DNA of 64,000 bases from the NCBI RefSeq assembly GCF_033239625.1, contig NZ_BTCK01000001.1, positions 248,001 through 312,000 on the forward strand, read 5' to 3'. Position numbers and translations under genes: made by a program. A model generated the notes under the pieces. That model was not told the origin of the DNA and did no database searches. It was given only the letters and a program-made list of their open reading frames with translations. The stretch's first letter is position 1. Each line of letters starts with the position of its first letter. Positions 40,801 through 48,769 of the stretch are shown in pieces. Origin of the DNA: Paenibacillus_T sp033239625 (lineage in GTDB: Bacteria > Bacillota > Bacilli > Paenibacillales > Paenibacillaceae).

Positions 40801-43571
40801 AATATCGTGTAGATGCCTGGTGTCAGGCTGCTCGTTTGAAATTGTCCAATCGGGTCCGTGAATAAGCTGAACACCGTTATTCCGTTTGCGCTGGTGACGC
40901 GAATTTGAATGCCTGCTCCTACAATCGGATTACCTTGGTTATCCACTACGGCCCCGCGGATGAAGCCGGGGTTAGGCAACAGTGTAAAATTAAGCAGCGT
41001 CTGCGCATCCGATTGGACGCGTGCGCTTGCGTATTGATTTTGAAAATTAGCTGCAGATACGTTGACGATATAGTTGCCTGGAGCAAGGCTCGCAATAATA
41101 TAGGCACCGTTCGTCTCCGAGAGAATCCGTGTAAGCAGGACAGGCCCGCCGTCAACGTTATTTTGAACAGCGACTGCCGCGCCCACTATCGGATTTCCTG
41201 ATCCGTCGGTAATCGTGCCAACGATCATTCCCGGGTCTGGCACGAGCTTGAAATTAATCGTTGTTGTAACAGACGATTCGATGATTGCCCCGACTGTATC
41301 GCCACCGAAGCCATCGGTCCGAGCGGAAACCGTATAGACGTCAGGCGCAAGGTTGCCAATCGTGTAGGTTCCGTCTTCCGTCGTTGAGACGCGTGCAATG
41401 ATGATATTGTTCCGATAAGCTCGAATCACGACATCAGGAAGAGGGAGACCATTCAAGTCGGTTACCTTGCCAGATAATGCGCCGGCGAGTTTCTCCAGCG
41501 TTACATGAATAGGCGTTGAAACACCTGAAGTCACGATGGCGCCTACTGTTTCTGCAGCGTAACCTTCTTCTAAGAAATTGACGGTGTAGCCTCCTGGTGC
41601 AAGTGAAGTTACCACATAAGTGCCTTCAGCGCCGCTAACAGCAGTCTGCAGCGTAATTCCTTCCGCATTCACGACGCGAATGCTAGCTCCCGCAAGCGGT
41701 TCGCCTGATTCTGCATCGGCTATGATCCCGCTAATACTGCCCGCCTCTGGCGATAAAACCAAATTAACCGTTGTCGTCTGACCGGCGGCGACTTGAAACC
41801 CGATCACCTGCGTGACAAATCCAGGGTCCGTGACGCGCAGCCGATCGTTAAGGTTCGGTGCAAGACTGTTATCTCGGAACACGCCTAGTGCGTCTGTGAA
41901 TATAGTCGCAAGCACATTGTTGCGATTATCCAGCACTTCAACCTTCGCGCCTGCGATCCGCACGCCAGATGCAGCTGTTACTGTGCCAGTGACTGCACCG
42001 GGACTGCTGGCTAGCGCTGCATTGACGACCTGGACCTCACCGGCGGCTAACGTAAGCGGCAGATCCTGCTGTTGGTAATTAGGCGCGGCTATACTGATCC
42101 GGTAGTAATTCGGCAGCAGATTGGCTGCAGCATATTGACCTGCTGCATTGGTTGATGTCTGGGCGATCAGCGTTCCGACGGAATCCGTTATATGGATGGC
42201 CGCTCCGGCTACTGGGCTTCCGTCAGCCTGACTTGTGATCGAACCCTGAACAGAAGCGGGTTGCGGCATCAGAATAACATTGACCGTTGTTACCGTGTTG
42301 GATGATGTCGCTGCGCTAACCATTAACGTCTGATAATTCGGCAGAGAAAATTGAAGCTGAACGTTCCCCGTAGGCAGACCGGTAATGGAATAAACACCGC
42401 CTATGCCGCTGACGGCATATCCGTTCGGAATACCTGAAGGCAGGCTTGTCGATTGAACGGTAACACCTGTCAGTGGGAGGCCTGTCGATTTGTCAATGAT
42501 TGTCCCGCTTACCCCGCCAGTCGATATAATGCTGGCAGCGGCCGTGCTTTGTGGAGCTGTAATAGGCTGACCGGTGAATAGGTCTATCGCTTTGGTCGAT
42601 TTAATGTCAATCGTTCCGGACGACGATGGAAGGAATGTTCCTTGTGCTGTATATCGCAATGAGGCGCTTGAACCAGGTGCTAATGTGCCAATGTTCCATG
42701 TCATTGCAGCACCCGTTAAGCTGGTTACGGCAGAACCGGCCGAAGCGGAAACGATCTGCAACGATTGAAGTTTATTGAACTGAAACAGCGCATTGATGAA
42801 GATGGCGGAGGCGCTGCCGCGGCCAGTATTGGTAACGGTAATGGTTCCATTAATCGTACTAGATTGACCGGCAACCAGCGTGAGCGGAGCGCCGTCAACG
42901 TTTTGCGTAACCGATAGATTAGCTCTAACATCTCCGCCCGCAACAGTGAGCGGATCACTGAATGCCGCACTTAGCGTTTGACCCGTTCCGATGAAGTCTT
43001 TGTTGAAGTTGTTGTTGTTGGTTGAAGTGAAGAACAAGAATCGGAGCACGGTTTGGTCTGTTATGCCGAGCAGAGGGAAGAGCGTTGCACGGGGGATGAA
43101 AAAATCTAGAAAGTAATTCGTTCCTCCTCCGAACGCGGAGCCGTCACCTGTAAGGGCAGCCCGAGCAATATCATAGTTTACGATCGGTTGCGTAAAGTTC
43201 GGCGTTCCTTTGCCATCCGTTCCTTCGGCTTGGTCGTTAAAGCTATTCGGAATTTTAGCCGTGTTCTGGATGAGATCCACGGAATTGTTCAATCCGTTGA
43301 CAGCTAGCACCCATTCGTAAGTGGAGGAATTACCGTCCGTATCGAATAGAACGCCCCAGGCAAAATTGGTGAATCCAGTCTTGAAACGAGGATCAGCGTT
43401 CAACCGAATACGGAAGTAAATATTCGTTCCATCGTACCCATAATACGCGGCTGGAAAAGCAGAGCTGCCTACGATGTCCGTCTGGTCGGGCGAAACATCT
43501 CGGACGGGGTCGGACACGGGTGCACCGTTTAATGTAACCGGGACATACTGCGCATTGCTTGGGAAGGGCAT
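37833..43571 (-). CDS. Giant protein with about 18 carboxypeptidase regulatory-like repeats
   Basis: A 1912-residue protein. Residues 1-220 look like a DOMON/DUF-type beta domain (SAFPAAYYGYDGTNIYFRIRLNAD, FAWGVLFDTDGNSSTYEWVL). A DUF11-like segment follows (VTNTGRGSASAIFINALFQF). Then 18 repeats of about 75-80 residues each begin with patterns like VSGTVTD..GSPLPGAAISI and contain GxYxIxNLxPGxYTVxA, the CarboxypepD_reg prealbumin-like fold, to the acidic end LLDEEEE. No signal peptide, SLH, LPXTG or membrane segment was seen, so the secretion route is unclear. Start: second of two ATG (ATGATG), six bases after AAGGAGG. Very repetitive at protein level, suggesting an adhesive fibre or spore-surface role (inference). 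Confidence 0.85.
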   Translation of the reverse strand: MPFPSNAQYVPVTLNGAPVSDPVRDVSPDQTDIVGSSAFPAAYYGYDGTNIYFRIRLNADPRFKTGFTNFAWGVLFDTDGNSSTYEWVLAVNGLNNSVDLIQNTAKIPNSFNDQAEGTDGKGTPNFTQPIVNYDIARAALTGDGSAFGGGTNYFLDFFIPRATLFPLLGITDQTVLRFLFFTSTNNNNFNKDFIGTGQTLSAAFSDPLTVAGGDVRANLSVTQNVDGAPLTLVAGQSSTINGTITVTNTGRGSASAIFINALFQFNKLQSLQIVSASAGSAVTSLTGAAMTWNIGTLAPGSSASLRYTAQGTFLPSSSGTIDIKSTKAIDLFTGQPITAPQSTAAASIISTGGVSGTIIDKSTGLPLTGVTVQSTSLPSGIPNGYAVSGIGGVYSITGLPTGNVQLQFSLPNYQTLMVSAATSSNTVTTVNVILMPQPASVQGSITSQADGSPVAGAAIHITDSVGTLIAQTSTNAAGQYAAANLLPNYYRISIAAPNYQQQDLPLTLAAGEVQVVNAALASSPGAVTGTVTAASGVRIAGAKVEVLDNRNNVLATIFTDALGVFRDNSLAPNLNDRLRVTDPGFVTQVIGFQVAAGQTTTVNLVLSPEAGSISGIIADAESGEPLAGASIRVVNAEGITLQTAVSGAEGTYVVTSLAPGGYTVNFLEEGYAAETVGAIVTSGVSTPIHVTLEKLAGALSGKVTDLNGLPLPDVVIRAYRNNIIIARVSTTEDGTYTIGNLAPDVYTVSARTDGFGGDTVGAIIESSVTTTINFKLVPDPGMIVGTITDGSGNPIVGAAVAVQNNVDGGPVLLTRILSETNGAYIIASLAPGNYIVNVSAANFQNQYASARVQSDAQTLLNFTLLPNPGFIRGAVVDNQGNPIVGAGIQIRVTSANGITVFSLFTDPIGQFQTSSLTPGIYTIFASADNFQTASATVDVPQGAAAQLRLVLNPVPGSIQGTVSDIIAGTGLPGAVLNIMDQNNFLIGITITDSNGRFDATGIAPGNYTIVAQTTGYQSNTFGVIVNANAISPASIPLTPNPGSIIGLLRPPLGGAVVQLSNLNNIQVATTVSEPDGSFSFSTVQEGSYLLTAVAAGYSSGVIGANIIPGGVDQVVVDLTPNPGSVAGAVIDTAGNPIPEAAVKIVNGNESIRGVGQAQADGSYIIGNLPPGTLTAIASAPGFSSIVRGINLNPGELVSSLNYALTPDPGNVNGQITDAVTGEPIGGADVEIRLLGASGLSVTSVSASMFGNYQISGLQPGPYLVITRAAGYSTGTVGAIVVSDQSTIASIALTPAFGSLVGTIGDSSGNPISSVNTQLRLFSQEGLLINTFFAGIDGTFFGGNLQPGEYTLNVSSPGFESETIGVFIRAGFSTTLTIKLTVSVASVSGSVIDGSTGSGVSGAIININDVYGHPIIPTFSDEKGDFTLSGIPLGNLIVTASYPGFGSDSVAIVTTAGQSVQAQLTLTPNPGNVFGFVSDSSNGADLSGATVRIYDGVSGALIATVVTDNSGIFTYPNLPAGAYTASAAAFGYASELGGFSIVSGETTRFSFALDRLPGRISGIVTANSNVGGIQGALIVLRQYNNFGPVVSSILTDSNGQYDLGEIAAANYVVTASHVGFVSLQTSASVLPGQGSTVNFSLAATPLSVSGTVTDAGTGSPLPGSAISIVDDNGVIVGNGVTNNKGQYTVISVPSGNLTVIASDPNHQSGNNFVMQPVQQTNLPSNQTADLSLNNDPSAIEGTVIDDVVGSPVSGAIVTVLDPVNNTPLGSTITDGSGSYQIGGLAPGTSYTVTVTSPDFGSVANAAQAGAAAGSSTRTDLALSSTFGTLTGSIRDAEGRPLNYALAEIRTEDRLLVRSIISNAAGRYTISNIAAGNPPAQFSFPGKQTVIVKPLIADQQTTVLDIILLDEEEE

Positions 43572-43712
43572 CATGATCCTCCTTAACATCAGGCTATAGA
43601 ACACAAAACAGTTGATCTTCTCTTCTACCTAAAATGATATGATAAAAGGTTGTCGTCCCATTACGATCAAAATTCCAAATCCTGCTATAGGAATTATCGA
43701 TAGAGCTAGCGA

Positions 43713-43742
43713 TTGACACCACGAGAGAGTCAGTGCTACCAT
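43713..43742 (+). promoter_or_regulatory. Candidate promoter of the lyase-amidohydrolase-importer operon
   Basis: Perfect TTGACA (43713-43718) followed after 18 bases by TACCAT (43737-43742). It would produce a leader of about 125 bases with an internal terminator. Confidence 0.5.
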
Positions 43743-43749
43743 GTGATAA

Positions 43750-43836
43750 ATTAAACAATAACAGTTGGAATTGTCGGAATAATTTTCTACCAGATAACTG
43801 GAGACCTCATCTCTTTGCAGGGAGGGTCTCCTTTTT
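43750..43836 (+). ncRNA. Structured leader ending in an intrinsic terminator (possible riboswitch or attenuator)
   Basis: The hairpin ggagacc (43800-43806) / ggtctcc (43825-43831) followed by five T lies 40 bases before the lyase ATG, although no plus-strand gene lies upstream. Terminators placed inside a leader usually belong to attenuation. The preceding 50 bases include attttctaccagataactgg, which could pair alternatively with the left arm; the ctacc motif recalls the purine riboswitch joining region, but its partners are absent. No T-box, SAM, TPP or guanidine motif was recognised. Confidence 0.5.
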
Positions 43837-43876
43837 GCGTTAGTAAAACAGGAGCATGCAGATAGGAGTGAAGCAA

Positions 43877-45445
43877 ATGCCGGATGCGCAACAACGGCAA
43901 CGGGAGGAGGGAGACACCTTCCCAGGCCGAACATACGCGGAGGTTGTTCTCAAGCCAGCGTATGAACAGGCCAAGAAGGAGCTGCTTGGACCAATGATTT
44001 CGGTCAGCAAGGCGCATCTCATCATGCTCGAAGAGCAAGGACTCGTCGCCGAAGAGGATGCTGCGATCATTACCTGGGCGCTTCAGGAGCTCGATCTGAT
44101 GAAATTGGAGAACGGCCAATATACGGGCGAGTTTGAGGATCTATTCTTCGAAGTGGAGCATGAACTCGCGCAGTTGGGGGGAGAGACAACAGGTCATCTG
44201 CATCTCGCGCGCAGCCGCAACGACATGGGAATCGCGATCTATCGTATCGTGTTAAGGACTAAACTGCTGACTCTTATCGAATCCGCACTAGAACTGCAGG
44301 AGCGGCTTATTGGTTTTGCGGAAGAACATGCAGAGACGCTCATGATCGGCTATACGCATACGCAGCAGGCGCAGCCAACGACCGTCGGGCATTATATCGC
44401 AGCGGTGTCGGACTCGCTCTCCCGGGATGTCCGTCGTCTGCGGGCTGCTTATGCGAACTGCAACCGGAGCAGCCTCGGCGCTGCAGCGCTAACGACAACA
44501 GGCTTCGCGATCAGTCGGGAGCGGACGGCGGAGCTTCTTGGATTCGACGAGACGATCACGAATGCGTACGATGCGGTCAGCGGGGCGGATTACGTCCTCG
44601 AGATCGCTTTATCCGTTTCATTGTCCGCCGTGAATCTCGGTCGCTTCGTTCAGGAGCTTCTTCTGTGGTGTACGCAAGAATTCGCAGCTGTGAAGGTGGC
44701 AGCGCCTTATGTCCAGATAAGTTCGATCATGCCGCAGAAACGAAACCCGGTGTCGGTCGAGCACCTTCGGTCGCTGCTGTCGAGCTGCGTCGGAGATGCG
44801 AACACGGTGCAGAGCATGGTTCACAACACGCCCTTCGGGGACATTGTTGACACTGAAGACGATCTTCAGCCTTACGTTTGGCGAAGTATTCGCACGCTAG
44901 TTTCATCTTACCGGCTACTGGCTCGCATCATCGAGACGCTTGAGGTCGATAGGGACGTGTTACGTCGAAGGGCGGAGATGAGCTATGCGACCGTTACAGA
45001 ACTCGCTGATACGCTAGTGCGCAAAGAAGGACTTGGGTTTCGTACGGCGCATGCCATCGTTGCTGAATTGGTACATACAGCGGTTTCCGATGGCCTTACC
45101 GTGAGAGAGCTTACGGTAAGTGGACTTAACGAGGCCGCTAGGAGCATCATTGGAAGGCCGTTGTCGCTGACTGCTGAAGAACTGCAACAAGCGCTTGATC
45201 CGGAGCACTTCGTCCGTATCCGTTCGGTTCTCGGCGGGCCAAGTCCAGGAGAGCTAAGGAGAGCGTTAGCGGTGCAAACTTCTGCACATAGGCAAGCGGA
45301 AGTATGGACGGAGCAGACGAGAGCCCAGATCGATACCAAGATCAAGCTGCTGGATCAGATCTTAACCGAGCGGCGCAACCGATCGTACGATCCCTTAGGG
45401 GAAGACGCCGACCTGTCGGCTAAAGGAGGAAGGAACGGTGTTTAG
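43877..45445 (+). CDS. Argininosuccinate lyase superfamily enzyme, specificity probably not arginine synthesis
   Basis: A 522-residue lyase of the fumarase/aspartase/ArgH fold, which breaks a C-N bond with release of fumarate or a similar unsaturated acid. Visible: LHLARSRNDM (ArgH has HTGRSRNDQ), GYTHTQQAQPTT, and the signature SSIMPQKRNPV near 283-292 with the catalytic Ser and Lys. The ArgH segment LAYNKDMQEDKE is replaced by TPFGDIVDTEDDLQPY and the residues around the substrate carboxylate differ, so another N-substituted amino acid or polyamine adduct is likely. No argG is present; it heads an operon with an amidohydrolase and importer. ATG 43877 follows TAGGAGTG. Confidence 0.82.
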   Translation: MPDAQQRQREEGDTFPGRTYAEVVLKPAYEQAKKELLGPMISVSKAHLIMLEEQGLVAEEDAAIITWALQELDLMKLENGQYTGEFEDLFFEVEHELAQLGGETTGHLHLARSRNDMGIAIYRIVLRTKLLTLIESALELQERLIGFAEEHAETLMIGYTHTQQAQPTTVGHYIAAVSDSLSRDVRRLRAAYANCNRSSLGAAALTTTGFAISRERTAELLGFDETITNAYDAVSGADYVLEIALSVSLSAVNLGRFVQELLLWCTQEFAAVKVAAPYVQISSIMPQKRNPVSVEHLRSLLSSCVGDANTVQSMVHNTPFGDIVDTEDDLQPYVWRSIRTLVSSYRLLARIIETLEVDRDVLRRRAEMSYATVTELADTLVRKEGLGFRTAHAIVAELVHTAVSDGLTVRELTVSGLNEAARSIIGRPLSLTAEELQQALDPEHFVRIRSVLGGPSPGELRRALAVQTSAHRQAEVWTEQTRAQIDTKIKLLDQILTERRNRSYDPLGEDADLSAKGGRNGV

Positions 45446-46388
45446 ATCCGGATTTCAAGTGTTCGATATACACGGGCATTTGCCTTACAACTATCCGAAA
45501 TCATTCGAGAAGCATGATCGAATTACTGATTATGGCCGCGAGCGTTCGCAGCGGATGCGGCTGACATGGGACCTTAGGACGGAGGAAGTCGATCCCGAAC
45601 ATGCCAATCGTTCACTCGTCGAGCGATGGAAGGACGAACTCGACCGTTACGGCATCGGGGGACTTAACTTTCTAACGGGTTGGACGAACGATGAGTTGGC
45701 GCAGCAGATCGCTGCTTATCCGGATATCTTCACTGGATTTGCCTCGCATCCGATCGAACGTCCGGATGCCGCTCCAGAATTGAAACGCGCTGTAGATGAG
45801 CTTGGACTTCGGGGCTACAAGCTATTCGGCCCGCTCACGCCGATCTCGTTCGATGACGAATCACTAATACCGGTGTGGAACTTACTCGCTGAACGCGGTT
45901 TGCCTATCCTTATCCACTTTGGTCTCCTGGGACATGCGGGAGGGATCGTGTCGCATCCGAATATCAGCCCGCTCGCCATCTTCAATGTCGCCCGTCGGTA
46001 TCCTGACATTCCGTTTATCATTCCACACTTCGGCTGCGGTTACTTCCAGGAGCTGCTCCATCTGTGCTGGAGCTGTCCGAACGTCTACGTCGACACGTCC
46101 GGCTCGAATCAATGGGTCCGTTGGATGCCATACGAGCTGACGCTTGAGACGTTGTTCCGTAAAACCTACGAGTTGATCGGACCGGAGCGAATCATCTACG
46201 GCTCAGACTCGATGGGATTTCCAAGAGGTTACAATTACCGCTATCTGCAGGATCAAATCCGCGTTGTACGCGACCTTCGCTTCTCTGAATCGGAGATCGA
46301 AGCCATCTTCGGCAACAATGCGAGAAAGCTGCTTCGATTGGATCCTTCTAACCCCCTAAACGAAACCAAGGAGTTGACCCGTTCATGA
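45438..46388 (+). CDS. Amidohydrolase_2 family metal-dependent hydrolase
   Basis: A 316-residue TIM-barrel hydrolase. Metal ligands are seen as HGH (H12, H14) in VFDIHGHLP, a His in ILIHFGLLG near 157, a His in IIPHFGCGY near 195, and Asp in YGSDSMGFPRGYN near 255. Members hydrolyse or decarboxylate cyclic or aromatic acids. The start GTG lies inside the lyase gene (8-bp overlap) after AGGAGG, so both are translationally coupled and likely act in sequence. The next gene overlaps by ATGA. Confidence 0.85.
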   Translation: MFRSGFQVFDIHGHLPYNYPKSFEKHDRITDYGRERSQRMRLTWDLRTEEVDPEHANRSLVERWKDELDRYGIGGLNFLTGWTNDELAQQIAAYPDIFTGFASHPIERPDAAPELKRAVDELGLRGYKLFGPLTPISFDDESLIPVWNLLAERGLPILIHFGLLGHAGGIVSHPNISPLAIFNVARRYPDIPFIIPHFGCGYFQELLHLCWSCPNVYVDTSGSNQWVRWMPYELTLETLFRKTYELIGPERIIYGSDSMGFPRGYNYRYLQDQIRVVRDLRFSESEIEAIFGNNARKLLRLDPSNPLNETKELTRS

Positions 46389-47758
46389 ATCGTATCCACA
46401 ATATCGCTAAGCCATTATCGCTGCTCGCAGTCGTATCTTTGCTCTTGACCGCTTGCGGTGGGAATAATTCCGATAGAACTGACAAATCTACCTCTTCAGC
46501 CTCTACACCTGCAGCCACGGATTCTCCAACCGAAACGACGGCAGCCTCCAGTGATTCGCAGGAGAAGGTGACAATCGAATATTGGCAGTACGAATATCCG
46601 TCCAAAGTCGAGCTTATTAACGAGTTGATCAACAAATTCGAAGAGCAGAACCCGAACATTACCGTCAAGCAAACGAACTTCCCTTACGATCAATATAACG
46701 AGAAGGTAGCGACGCTCGTACCGGCGGGCAAAGGACCTGACGTCATCAACTTGTACTATGGCTGGCTGCCGAAGTATGTCTCCTCCGGCTTCCTGCAACC
46801 GCTGCCCGAATCGGGCTTCCCGGCGTCGGACATCGCGAACAAGTACTACCCGCTCGTCAATGCATCGAAGATCGACGGCTCTTACTGGGCGATTCCGACC
46901 GCCGTACGCACGCTTGCCGTATTCTACAACAAGGATTTGTTCGCAAAGGCGAATATCACTGAGCCTCCCGCTACGTGGGAGGAACTGGTAGAGGACAGCG
47001 TGAAGCTGACGGAGAAGGATTCCAACGGGCAATTCGTCGTCGAAGGATTGGCATGGGAGCCAGGCGCGCAGCTTCACCACTGGTATCGCGACGGGCTGCT
47101 GCCGCAGGCAGGAGGCCAAGACCTCAGTGAAGACCGGCGCAAGCTTCTATGGGCGGACACACCTGCAGGACTGGAGGCATTCCAGTACCTGATAGATTTC
47201 GCAGTCAAGCACAAGGTCGGAACGACGGGCGTCTTCACCGATGATGTTACAGCCTTCAAGACGGGGCACGCCGCAATCAATATCGACGGTTCCTTCCGTC
47301 TTGGCTCCTTGGCCAAGGACGCACCGGATCTCAATTACGGGATTGCGCCGTTACCGTCCTATAAGAGCAGCTCTGCGCCTTCCTCATACTGGGCGAACGC
47401 GATTCCGGCTGGCGTCACTGGCGTGAAGCTCGACGCCTCAATTAAGTTCCTTCAGTTCCTGACGAGCAAGGAAGTTCAAGAACAATGGGTGGATAAGGTT
47501 GGCGAACTTCCGGCTCAGAAGGAAGTCGCCACGCAGGACAAATACTTGAATGACGAGAAGCTTGGGCCGTTTATTCGACAGCTCGATAACAGCAAGGCAC
47601 ACTTCTTCATCGACGAGACCGGAGAGAGGACGTTGTTCGTCGATGCCGTGAATGAAGTTCTTCTCAACAAGGTTCCCGTCGAGACGGCGTTCAAAGATCT
47701 CGTCGCCAAGACGCAGAAGCTCTATGACGACTATTGGGCCAAAGTTGACAAGAAGTAA
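46385..47758 (+). CDS. ABC importer substrate-binding lipoprotein (family 1 type)
   Basis: A 457-residue lipoprotein. Signal peptide and lipobox: SLLAVVSLLLTACGG with the modified Cys near 23, then a Ser/Thr-rich linker of about 35 residues. The mature part (VTIEYWQYEYPSKVELINELINKFEEQNPNITVKQ, VATLVPAGKGPDVINLYYGW) is of the extracellular solute-binding family 1, usually binding sugars and oligosaccharides, sometimes other polar ligands. It overlaps the amidohydrolase stop by ATGA. It should deliver substrate to the two permeases that follow. Confidence 0.9.
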   Translation: MNRIHNIAKPLSLLAVVSLLLTACGGNNSDRTDKSTSSASTPAATDSPTETTAASSDSQEKVTIEYWQYEYPSKVELINELINKFEEQNPNITVKQTNFPYDQYNEKVATLVPAGKGPDVINLYYGWLPKYVSSGFLQPLPESGFPASDIANKYYPLVNASKIDGSYWAIPTAVRTLAVFYNKDLFAKANITEPPATWEELVEDSVKLTEKDSNGQFVVEGLAWEPGAQLHHWYRDGLLPQAGGQDLSEDRRKLLWADTPAGLEAFQYLIDFAVKHKVGTTGVFTDDVTAFKTGHAAINIDGSFRLGSLAKDAPDLNYGIAPLPSYKSSSAPSSYWANAIPAGVTGVKLDASIKFLQFLTSKEVQEQWVDKVGELPAQKEVATQDKYLNDEKLGPFIRQLDNSKAHFFIDETGERTLFVDAVNEVLLNKVPVETAFKDLVAKTQKLYDDYWAKVDKK

Positions 47759-47820
47759 GCAAGAGAGGGGTGCCGGGGTGATCCGGCGCCTGCTTGTCTA
47801 TGAGGGAGGCAAGATACCGA

Positions 47821-48756
47821 ATGATCACGACCACGACACGAGGCCGCGCAGCCGAAGGGAGAAAGCTTCTCTCGTTGCGATTGAACTATCGCACTCAGCG
47901 TTATCTTTTTATCTATCTGATGCTGGGCATACCGCTGCTTTATTTTGTACTGACCCGGCTGTTTCCTATCTTGTATTCGTTCAACATCAGCTTCCGCGAA
48001 TGGGATGTTCTCTCGCCAGAGAAGCCATTCGTTGGATTGGACAATTATTCAAGCTTGCTCGCAGACGAGGCGTTCCGCAAGTCGCTTACGAATACGTTCT
48101 TATATGTCGTTGTGGGCATTCCCGGACAGTTGGCTGTCGGGCTGTCCGCAGCGCTGCTGCTGCATAACGTGAAGCGGCTTCGCAGCTTCTTCCGGACGGT
48201 GTACTTCATCCCGTATATCACGAGCGTCGTCGCGGTGAGCTGGATATTCCGCTGGCTTCTCATGCCGAACGGTTGGATTAACGGACAGCTGCTAAGCCTG
48301 GGCTTTCATGCGCAGCCGTTTCTCCAATCTCCGGATCAAGCGCCATACGTCATCGCCTTGTCGATGATTTGGCAGAGCGTCGGATTTCAGATGTTAATCT
48401 TCTTGACCGGATTGGAAGGCATTCCGAAGATGTATCACGAAGCCGCTCATATAGACGGCGCCAATGCATGGCATAGGTTTCGCTATGTCACGTTGCCGCT
48501 GCTCAATCCGATCATTCTGTTCTCTGCCGTCATCGCCGGCATCAACTATCTGCAGTCGTTCTCGCATATCGTCAGCATGACCCAAGACGGAGGCCCGCTT
48601 AATTCGACTCGAACGCTCGTCTATCATATCTACAAACTAGCGTTCAAGAATTTCGACATGGGGAGCGCTTCGGCTGCGACTGTCGTTCTGTTCATCATCA
48701 TTCTTGCGTTCACGCTTCTGCAGCTAAGAATATTAAATCGCAAAATTGAATACTGA
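47821..48756 (+). CDS. ABC importer permease, MalF-like
   Basis: A 311-residue membrane protein with six hydrophobic segments and the EAA-type cytoplasmic loop IPKMYHEAAHIDGANAWHRFRYVTLPLLNP near 203-232, which docks the ATPase. The ATG at 47821 has GGGAGG ten bases upstream; in-frame ATGs at 47800 and earlier are possible. It lies 62 bases after the binding-protein gene and 13 bases before its partner permease. Confidence 0.88.
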   Translation: MITTTTRGRAAEGRKLLSLRLNYRTQRYLFIYLMLGIPLLYFVLTRLFPILYSFNISFREWDVLSPEKPFVGLDNYSSLLADEAFRKSLTNTFLYVVVGIPGQLAVGLSAALLLHNVKRLRSFFRTVYFIPYITSVVAVSWIFRWLLMPNGWINGQLLSLGFHAQPFLQSPDQAPYVIALSMIWQSVGFQMLIFLTGLEGIPKMYHEAAHIDGANAWHRFRYVTLPLLNPIILFSAVIAGINYLQSFSHIVSMTQDGGPLNSTRTLVYHIYKLAFKNFDMGSASAATVVLFIIILAFTLLQLRILNRKIEY

Positions 48757-48769
48757 GAGGAGGCTCGAT

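Noticed and set aside
43750..43836. Purine riboswitch or T-box in the lyase-operon leader
   Set aside because: A TTCTACC-like stretch is present, but the TATAA/ATATGG elements and P1 partner are missing; there is no GGTGG-ACCGCG T-box sequence.
43877..45445. Calling the lyase gene argH of arginine biosynthesis
   Set aside because: Key segments differ from ArgH, no argG partner is present, and the operon context is catabolic and transport-related.
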